Source: Mixophyes australis | Taxonomy: Eukaryota; Chordata; Amphibia; Anura; Limnodynastidae | Direction of reading: 5' to 3' | Length of the DNA stretch: 64,000 nt | Assembly (NCBI GenBank): GCA_036250195.1 | Contig: JAVHZZ010000003.1 | Span: forward strand, 40,335,835 to 40,399,834 | Shown: piece after piece, positions 56,808-64,000 of the stretch | Numbering within the stretch: position 1 is the first letter of the stretch | Layout of the letters: each line of letters begins with the position of its first letter | Program-made: the position numbers and the translations under genes | Notes under the pieces: model-generated | Told to the model about the DNA's origin: nothing | The model's database searches: none | Seen by the model: the letters and a program-made list of their open reading frames with translations, nothing else

Positions 56808-57116
56808 CAGAGTTTCCCAACTCCAGTTCCAATCAAATTTTAAGGATATAAGTGCCTCGGTCCTCAGTCAGACTTGTGCTCAAGCATGGATAGTCTTAAA
56901 TCCTGGGGGTATATTTACTAAACTGTGGGATTAAAAAAGTGGAGATTTTGCCTATAGCAACCAATTAGATTCTAGCTGTCATTTTTTAGAATGCACTAAA
57001 TGAATGACAGCTAGAATCTGATTGGTTGCTATAGGCACCTTTTAAAACCTGCAGTTTAATAAATATACCCCCCTGGACTGTTAGGGGGGTTTGAGGACTG
57101 GATTTGGCAAACACTG
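56808..57116. mobile_element. hAT-type small element holding a foldback element
   Basis: It starts CAGAGTTTCCCAACTCCAGT and ends GGACTGGATTTGGCAAACACTG, the same inverted ends as 38413-38596. The flanking 8-mers do not match clearly. The CCAAT-arm foldback element at 56906-57072 lies inside it. Confidence 0.8.
56906..57072. mobile_element. foldback element, CCAAT-arm family, nested
   Basis: GGGGTATATTTACTAAAC and TTTAATAAATATACCCC are inverted ends. Inner arms are atagcaaccaattagattc and gaatctgattggttgctat. ctg lies on both sides (56903-56905, 57073-57075). Confidence 0.85.
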
Positions 57117-57279
57117 ACTTAACCCATTAAGATCTTGCCTTATAACTCCCCTTACCATTAAAGCTAGCAGATACCCTCCTCCCAAAATTTCTGTATGGAA
57201 AATTAGGACAAGTTCAGCCATGCCCTTAATCCTGTTAAAGCTCACCACTTTGCTGTAGCATTCTCAATTTGAATGGTGA

Positions 57280-58300
57280 TGTGAGGACACCGGGATTGGA
57301 ACCAAAGCTCACTAGAAATCCGGTCCTCTAGGTTCACAGGTTACACAGGTAAGGAGACAGGAAAATCCCTTTTATTAAAAATAGTGCACACACTTAGTAA
57401 AATACAACAATGCTCCCCAAGGAGAAACTTGTTCCCCCACCAAATATAACAAGTGTCAGAAAATTACCAGTGCAAGTAAAATCTCCCCAACAAAGTCCCC
57501 AGCAGGTTACATCCCAGTCCATGCAGGCCCAAACTTCTGGTAATAAAATCCACAGTTAACAATCCAAGTGGGCCAGGGGTTCTGATCCGTAAGGTGGGTC
57601 TGTGTATCTTGCTGATCCCAGCTGCTCAGCCAACTCTTCACCAGCTTTGTGGGACCCTGGGTACTAGTCTCCCTACCAATGTAGGCTCACCAACCCCCAC
57701 AATCTGCGAGTGTCTCTTGATGGAGTGGTGACAGAATCAATCATAGGTGTAAACTGTCCGGTCTGTCTCAGGAAGCTCCTGCTTCAAGCATTCTTTTCTG
57801 GCCCTGAGAGAATATGGTTACTCTCAATCAGTCCAAGTCCTTACTTTCTCAAGATTCGCCAACAACACCACCCCCTCCCTGGCATCTCCTTTTTGTCCCT
57901 TCTCACAAGATACACGATTCTGGCCACCTCCCTGGGTCAACCCCCCTGCTCATTGTCCTCTTGTGATTGGTGGTGTGAAGAGTTTGGGTGGTAACCGGGG
58001 TGGAAGTAGAGCATGACATCGGTGGTCTCCCCCTGCGGTGATGGTGCCATTCAGACTGTGTTGAAGAGTTGCTGGAACAAATGTTAGCAAACAGGCAGAG
58101 TCCACCTCCTGATTTTAGATAAGGTCCTGACCCTCCTGTTTTTAACCCCTTCCACTCTTTTTTGATGTCACAGGGTCCACAGCTGTTTCCCACTTCCTGT
58201 GAGCTGCCTCCCCCCTCCCTCTCTGGACACCACAGCAATAACAGATCTGACCACTGTGCGGCATTTAATAACAGAGTGGGCTACGAATGGGCTTGTCACA
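57280..58300 (-). mobile_element. solo LTR (1021 bp), TSD GGTGA
   Basis: The ends TGTGAGGACACC and GGGCTTGTCACA give a TGTGA/TCACA inverted repeat. ggtga flanks exactly (57275-57279, 58301-58305). The minus orientation is inferred because ttttattaaaaa near 57370 gives an AATAAA signal on that strand. No primer-binding site, interior or second LTR is nearby. It could belong to a gypsy-like or retrovirus-like family, and I cannot tell which from an LTR alone. Confidence 0.88.
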
Positions 58301-58767
58301 GGTGATATCGGGACTTTGCCGCGAAAATTGGGATTGCTATTGGGGAATATACCGAAATGTCAAATCCATCATATTAATAAATACCTGTAACTAACCCTAT
58401 TAAACTGACCAGATCTATGCAACTAATGACATTTTGTTTATAAATGATTGCCTTTAGCCCTTGATGATGTGACACCATAAATATTCATGATGTCTCCAGC
58501 ACTTATGTCATCAGACACTCTCACGTGCTCAATGCTATTATTATATGCAATATGTTATAAGTCAATGTTATCTGTATATTCCCAAGAGAGAGAGAGAGAG
58601 AGAGAGAGAGAATAATCATATTCAGCTTTCCAATGCATTATTAGATAACTAGACAGATAACAGGTTCTGTTTAATTAACATAGTGTAAGCCATCTAGTTA
58701 TACTGGTTTACGTAATAGGAATAAGGGTAATTGTGTCAGTGACCTTGCTACCCATTATACTAATACC
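58301..58767. repeat. no gene; GA microsatellite at 58584-58611
   Basis: An uninterrupted (AG)n run of 28 bases lies at 58584-58611. The rest is AT-rich and unassigned. Confidence 0.8.
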
Positions 58768-59325
58768 CCGTCACACTGCCTCAAAAACCCAGGTTATTGC
58801 CGGGAGGAGCCATGACAAGCAGGGTTGAGGCTAAGGGCTAGATTTACTAAGCTGCGGGTTTGAAAAAGTGGGGCTGTTGCCTATAGCAACCAATCAGATT
58901 CTAGCTGTCATTTTGTAGAAGGTACTAAATAAATGAAATCTAGAATCTGATTGGTTGCTATAGGCAACGTCCCCACTTTTTCAAACCCGCAGCTTAGTAA
59001 ATCTAGCCCTAAGTGTGAACGGGTCCCCTGCATCTACCTGGGTCGGATGAACCGGGAATTAGACCCGGGTCTTTTGCAGGCTTATTCCTGGGTCCGAACC
59101 GGGTAGATGCCAGTCTGAACGGTGAGACCCGGGTTTTTCAACCCGGGTCCCACCGAACAGTATTATAAGTTAAAAATAAAATAAAAATATTAACATCACA
59201 GGAGGAGTCAATCAAAGCTCCTCTTGTGATGTTGTCAGGGAGACCCAGACATTTTGTAGGGGTGGGAGGCTCTGTTATATCACGGGATCATATACCCGGC
59301 ATATTGCCATGGCTGCAATGTGAAG
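58768..59325. repeat. possible small element around the nested foldback copy
   Basis: tcacactgcctcaaaaacc (58770) and the worn reverse partner ggctgcaatgtga (59311-59323) with ccgggt/acccgg clauses between them suggest one older element interrupted by 58835-59009. The boundaries are tentative. Confidence 0.45.
58835..59009. mobile_element. foldback element (175 bp), TSD TAA
   Basis: GGGCTAGATTTACTAAGC and GCTTAGTAAATCTAGCCC are perfect inverted ends. TSDs are taa at 58832-58834 and 59010-59012. It is the same length as the copy at 27335 and shares its CCAAT-bearing arms. Confidence 0.93.
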
Positions 59326-59471
59326 CATGTGTTGTCTTATATCCCTGTTCAGAATCCTCAGTGTAGTGCCCCTTACATACTCTGTATGTGCAGTGGTAAC
59401 TCTAGTTCCAGGTTTAGTAAGTTCAACATTAGTTATAACAGAAAGCCATGTTGTAGATCATTTTAGGCTTA

Positions 59472-59648
59472 GGAGTAGATTTACTAAAGCTTCTAAAATG
59501 GAAAAGTGGAGGTGTTGCCCATAGCAACCAATCAGATTCTAGCTATCATTTATCTAGTACATTCTAGAAAGTGATAGTTGGAATCATATTGGTTGCTATG
59601 GGCAACACCTCCCCTTTTCCATTTTAGAAGCTTTAGTGAATCATTCCC
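59472..59648. mobile_element. foldback element (177 bp), TSD TTA
   Basis: Arms are aaagcttctaaaatggaaaa and ttttccattttagaagcttt, with inner gcccatagcaaccaatcaga and ttggttgctatgggc. TSDs are tta at 59469-59471 and 59649-59651. It is closest to the copy at 32858. Confidence 0.92.
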
Positions 59649-60064
59649 TTAATGTTAAGAAGTACACACTGAGCCTATTCTTTCTGTGCATATTTCACCG
59701 ATAAGCAAGCCACATCCACTTGTCACATCACAAGAGTTCTTGTAGTTTTATTTTTTACTTTTATGGGGCCAATAGGAATAATCATAAACTGAAATAGATC
59801 TCTCCTATTTGTATTACCAGAAGACCCAATGTATGAGGGCTTTATTAGTAACTATAATAGCAGTAGTTAGCACTGATCTAATAGTGCCGTGGTTTGTATA
59901 ATTCTGGAGGCCACAGCTCCAAAATCACATTAATAAATTAGATTCAAACCAGAGATGGTCTAGAAAAAAAATCAGGAAAAAATATAAGAGTGTAAGATGT
60001 GCACGCTGGAGGAGAGATTAAGGGTATTAGCAGAGTCCAATAATGCAGCATATTTAAACACAAA

Positions 60065-60600
60065 AGGGGCCTGATTCATTAAGGATCTTAACTTAAGAAA
60101 CTTCTTATTTCAGTCTCCTGGACAAAACCATGTTACAATGCAAGGGGTGCAAATTAGTATTCTGTTTTTCACATAAGTTAAATACTGACTGTTTTTTCAT
60201 GTAGCACACAAATATCAACTTTAAATTTCAGTGTATAAATAAGATATCAAGTCTAAGGACTCTGGCTAGCGAAATGAATAATAAGAGCAATATATAGCAG
60301 CCGCACAACAGAACTTTAATCACTCTAGCCCTCATTTAGCGTTAGGAACAAATTCAGTTATATTTTGCTCTTGGACAAACCATAGTGTAATACAAAAGGT
60401 ACAAAAGCAATTTTTTTGCATGTCACAAAAATACTGGCTGCATTTGCAGGTTGCAAACAAATCATGGGCAGCATTATTATAATAGTGCCATTCAGAACTG
60501 AGCTAGGACATTTTAATTTTGCACCCCTGCATCACAACATGATTTTGCCAATGTGCAAAATTGCACATTGTAGCTGGATTTACTGCTAACTCTACATCAA
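60065..60600. repeat. two partial copies of the 37810 family
   Basis: 60065-60255 begins ggggcctgattcattaagg and shares accatgttacaatgca, gtgcaaattagt and gttaaatactgactg with the minus strand of 37810-38108. 60330-60600 is a more diverged copy (accatagtgtaatac, aaaatactggctgc, catcacaacatgattttgcc). Neither has both ends. Confidence 0.65.
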
Positions 60601-60954
60601 GCCTTCTATCAGCAGACTTTCCAAGATTAAATGATGTCATATTTTTTAGCTCTAAAACACTTATAGAAGCGTACAACATAAATCACATTGCAGTACGTGG
60701 TGTCAGAATAGACTTGGAGTTAAATGATGCATGAAAGTCTTTACTTATAAATGTTTGCTTTAATTTTCGTTGAGTGTAGGAAAGGCTAGGAAGAGGAGAA
60801 CAGAAAATAGAAATAAATTATGATTTAATAGTAGAAATACACATTTACAAATCATGCTTTTTGCTACACTGCCCCTAGCATTTATCTCCTCTTTACAGTA
60901 CATCCTGTTTACATTGTTTATCCACTTTTGGATGAACACTCTGAAAATTAACAC
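60601..60954. other. no gene seen
   Basis: AT-rich, no motif in any frame. Confidence 0.4.
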
Positions 60955-60962
60955 CCCACACA

Positions 60963-61284
60963 GGGGCAAACGTAGGATTTGTAGAGGGGGGATTTCTACA
61001 CCACGCCCCAGTGTGCGTGACCAGCATGCATGGGGGCGTGGCTATAATATTAGACAGTGCTTGACTGCTTTCCAACTCTTCCTATCCCTATAATATTATT
61101 ATAATATTAATATAAATAATGAGCAATGCTGCGTGCACTACTGTTAGGTGCACACAGCTTTCCCTTTTCAAGCAGAGCTGTATGAAGCGGAGGCAGGGTC
61201 CAGCCATCTCAATTATACAGTGCCCCAGGTTTGGGGGGGGGGTTTTCCAGGCACTAGGAAACCCCCCTCGGTTTGCCTATGCCC
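60963..61284. mobile_element. interspersed element, GGGGCAAACG family, copy 2
   Basis: Second copy of the repeat at 22319. It starts ggggcaaacgtagg and ends ggtttgcctatgccc. cccacaca lies on both sides (60955-60962, 61285-61292), a candidate 8-bp target duplication, although CA repeats make it less certain. Relative to copy 1 it has an extra AT-rich stretch at about 61093-61118. Confidence 0.75.
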
Positions 61285-61292
61285 CCCACACA

Positions 61293-62025
61293 CACATACC
61301 CATAGCATTTAGGATAGTCCTTCTCATTACAGTCCACTTATAGCTCTTCAGTAGAGCTCTGTTGAAGAGCTATAGAGTCCTTCAAGGCCAAAAGCCATGA
61401 CGTGAGCCAACACTCAGATTCAGGATCCAGGTACGGACACTGGAGATTATATGTTGGATAAATACATCACAGTTAAGGACATTTAGGTGAAGTGTAACAC
61501 AAGTAAAGATGGAACAGACTTAAGTTAGACTACTAGTGTGATCTAGCACATGTCACTGGACTGGTCACTGGATGGTTCTGTAAGTCTAACTGAATCTCAC
61601 TTCTACGACCTGCTAAAAAGTGTTGGCTGAAGAAAACAGGAAGATAGAACCAGGCTGGCACAAGGATTCCGCAGCATAAATTTATGCCAGGAAGATGTGA
61701 GCTCCCTCCAGTTTCATCCTATGGTCCACAGACATACTAATAGGTAAATTAGCCTCTTACATGAGTGTATTTGTGTGCATATGGTAGGAAACATATACAA
61801 TGGCAGAGACTGAGGCGTCTGAGAGGACAATGCTGATGAATAAGTTGGTACTCCATTGAAAGCATGGATAACAAAGTATTTAAAGGAGTGATACTGTGAA
61901 ACTATAAACACTGTTTTATACAATTAGGGAACATTAGGGAACAATGATTTGGAGCACAATGCCTACAATTTACTATAACAAATTTGCAATCTTTCTTAAC
62001 ATTTCCCTCTAATTAGCTTGTCTAG
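61293..62025. other. no gene seen
   Basis: No supported frame. A short inverted repeat lies near 61347 (atagctcttcagtagagctc, then gttgaagagctat). Confidence 0.4.
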
Positions 62026-62385
62026 CAGCGCTCCTGACAGTGACAGTAAGAGGATATATTCTGGGATCTGATACCCAAAGACATGTCCTTCCTCATTACC
62101 CTATGTAGCAGAACTCCCACAGTGACTGTAGGAGGATGCAATCTGGGATCTGATACCCACAGGCATGTCCTTCCTCATTATCCACTGTAGCAGAACTCCT
62201 CACAGTTACTGTAGAAGGATGCAATCTGGGATCTGATACCCACAGACATGTCCTTCCTCATTATCCCATGTAGTAGAGCTCCTCACAGTGACTGTAGGAG
62301 GATGCAATCTGGGATCTGATACCCACAGACATGTCCTTCCTCATTATCCCATGTAACAGAGCTCCTTACAGTGACAGTAGGAGGA
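62026..62385. repeat. tandem repeat, about 4.3 units of 83 bp
   Basis: The unit contains cagaactcctcacagtgact, gtaggaggatgcaatctggg, atctgatacccacagacatg and tccttcctcattatccc. The gatgcaatctggg clause starts at 62134, 62218 and 62301, giving periods of 84 and 83. The first unit is the most diverged. Confidence 0.95.
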
Positions 62386-63699
62386 GTTGCTTTGCTGTGT
62401 TTGCATGACATGAATATGATAACATACAGACGTTCTGTGCAGTCTCTGTCCAACAAATTGTACTGTGAGACAAGGCAACAGAAATTTCCATTATCATATA
62501 ATAATGTGTGCATTCCACTGCAGGTGTATCGCTGTTAAGCTCTATAACTTTGTGAACTCGTTTTGCTTACAGACAGCTAAGAATGGACAGATTTACGTGT
62601 GTGTTCCTACTCATATTCTATGATTTCACACTGAATCACCACATTAGTCAGGAAACGTACAATAGATGGCTAAACAGTTAAAGGAAATGTGAAACACAGG
62701 AGAGCAGACTCCCATTGAATAAGCTGATGCTGCAGCTCCTGCTTCAGTCCGACATCCTCTCGTGTCAGATGTTATTTTATCGCTGCACGATTTTCATCAG
62801 AAGTGAAAAATGATTTTGCAAATGTACATTATCCAAGAAATATTATCCATCTGCAGGGAAATGACTGAGCACAATTGTTCGAGTAGCTTTAGTTCATCCC
62901 TTTAAAAAATGTTCTTTGGAAAGGATGAAATAAGCTACTGTATACGGGCTCGATAACAAAATAATGTGCATTCTTCAGGTAGCATTGCCTGGCCGTTGTA
63001 TGCAATGATCCTAAAACCAGCAGGCAAGAAATAAAGCAGTTTTAGGAGTAATTATATTTATAGTACTTTGGTTTGTAAAGTATTTTGTTTACAATTTTGT
63101 TTGTGTGAACATTGTTATTCATCTTTCTCTTGCCTTATGGTCAAAAAAACAACATTTAATAATTTATCAATTGCTGTAGCTCTAAAGTTACGTACACACC
63201 GGAGTTCATTTTACATTTATGTTGGGTTTCTAATGCAAGTTAAGCATTTGTAAATAGATGTGATAACACGAATCGTTGTGCCAAATGACACAGTAAATAT
63301 TTACATTTTTATGTGTCTTTAATGTGCATTGCACTGCTTGTTCCATTTCTGTGTGCCTGGTGCGTGATTATGCACATGAAAACTGACATTGATTTCAATA
63401 GGAGCGCGAATGGTAGATACAATGATAGGTAGTCAAGTAGCGTTTATATAGAAGTGGATACATGCGTTTGGCTTGAACAACCTCCTGTTTTGACAGTAAA
63501 GTCAGTTGATGAAGACTAGCGGAGGAGGGAGACCTGGTGCCTATATTACTTCTCCTACCCTCTTCATCATGACATACACAAGAGTGATGCGATATGGATA
63601 GCCATTTTGTAGAGCCTTAGGACCTGATGTAGAGTCGGACGTAATATACAATGAAATTGTAAGTGTATATTAGATCCCATAATTTACACAGGACTCTAA
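62386..63699. other. no gene seen
   Basis: No supported frame. 63618-63697 (gacctgatgtagagtcgga ... acacaggactc) has the look of a short repeat fragment. Confidence 0.4.
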
Positions 63700-64000
63700 G
63701 GGGCATATTTAACAAATCACAGTAGTGCACTATTGTGCACTTACCGTGGAATTAAAGTCCCGATGTGCCCTCCGCAAATTTATTAAAGGTGCATCGCAGC
63801 AGATATCATGGATATCTGCTGCTTTGCACTCCTGATCGTTTTTGCGAGCAGTCACCATTCAACAGAATGGTGACTGCTCTGGCCGCAATCTAACAAGTCC
63901 CGAAAAATAATTTTTTTCGGGAACTTGTCTTGATAATGTACGCCAGCATCATCCGAATTGAAGACATCCACTGCTGTCAGCTCTGCTCCGAAGAGCAGAG
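63700..64000. mobile_element. inverted-repeat element, cut by the window edge
   Basis: It starts ggggcatatttaacaaatc after taa (63697-63699), like the 3-bp-target foldback families above. Several internal hairpins are visible: agcagatatcatggatatct at about 63799, gcagtcaccattcaacagaa with its partner tggtgactgc, cccgaaaaat/attttttcggg, and ctctgctccgaagagcagag at the edge. The right end is outside the window. Confidence 0.6.

Noticed and set aside
57710..58238. Frames of 94 and 111 codons as a possible gene
   Set aside because: Both lie inside the solo LTR defined by exact TSDs and show no domain.
1..64000. A new defence, toxin or biosynthetic gene system
   Set aside because: No non-transposon coding region with recognisable domains was found on either strand. 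The interest of the window lies in element structure and nesting.

Overview
The window reads as intergenic or intronic DNA of a vertebrate, most likely a frog or toad. I see no convincing host exon, rRNA or tRNA gene. Almost every recognisable coding stretch belongs to a transposable element, and nearly all are broken. The anuran assignment is an inference from the mix: chromodomain Ty3/gypsy LTR elements, L1-type and L2-type LINEs, a tRNA-like SINE, Tc1 transposons, a BED-finger hAT element, and very many small hAT-like and 3-bp-target-site foldback elements.

Layout. 1-7823 is a nested stack: a Tc1-type transposon holds a Ty3/gypsy element on its left (pol end plus 617-bp LTR) and a 4.4-kb L1-type LINE in its middle. 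The LINE separates the second and third catalytic codons of the transposase and has a 17-bp target-site duplication (TSD). 9.2-12.5 kb has hAT-like debris, a minisatellite and an antisense L1 3' end. 14.7-17.7 kb is a small terminal-inverted-repeat element (TSD TAA) split by a rearranged LTR element with a perfect 34-bp-arm palindrome at its 5' LTR edge. 18.6-21.0 kb is a minisatellite split by a second chromodomain gypsy element with TSD GCTGT.

24.7-26.4 kb is a SINE whose tail was entered by an L2 LINE. 27-39 kb holds scattered hAT-like and foldback elements, including a 1.73-kb hAT-like element with an internal minisatellite. 39.6-40.7 kb is an antisense Tc1 relic with a SINE fragment in it. 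41-48 kb has LTR remnants, more nested hAT-like elements and a large palindrome. 49-53.7 kb holds a tandem array, a short L2 copy and a BED-type hAT transposase pseudogene. 54-64 kb holds a SINE, a 1-kb solo LTR, foldback elements and an 83-bp tandem repeat.

Function. No genes here form a pathway. The biology is the layering of element insertions. Several boundaries are fixed to the base by TSDs that I located in the sequence, so their relative order can be read.

Limits. Family names rest on motifs and TSDs read by eye. No database comparison was possible. Stretches marked as unassigned may hold old repeats that I cannot recognise.
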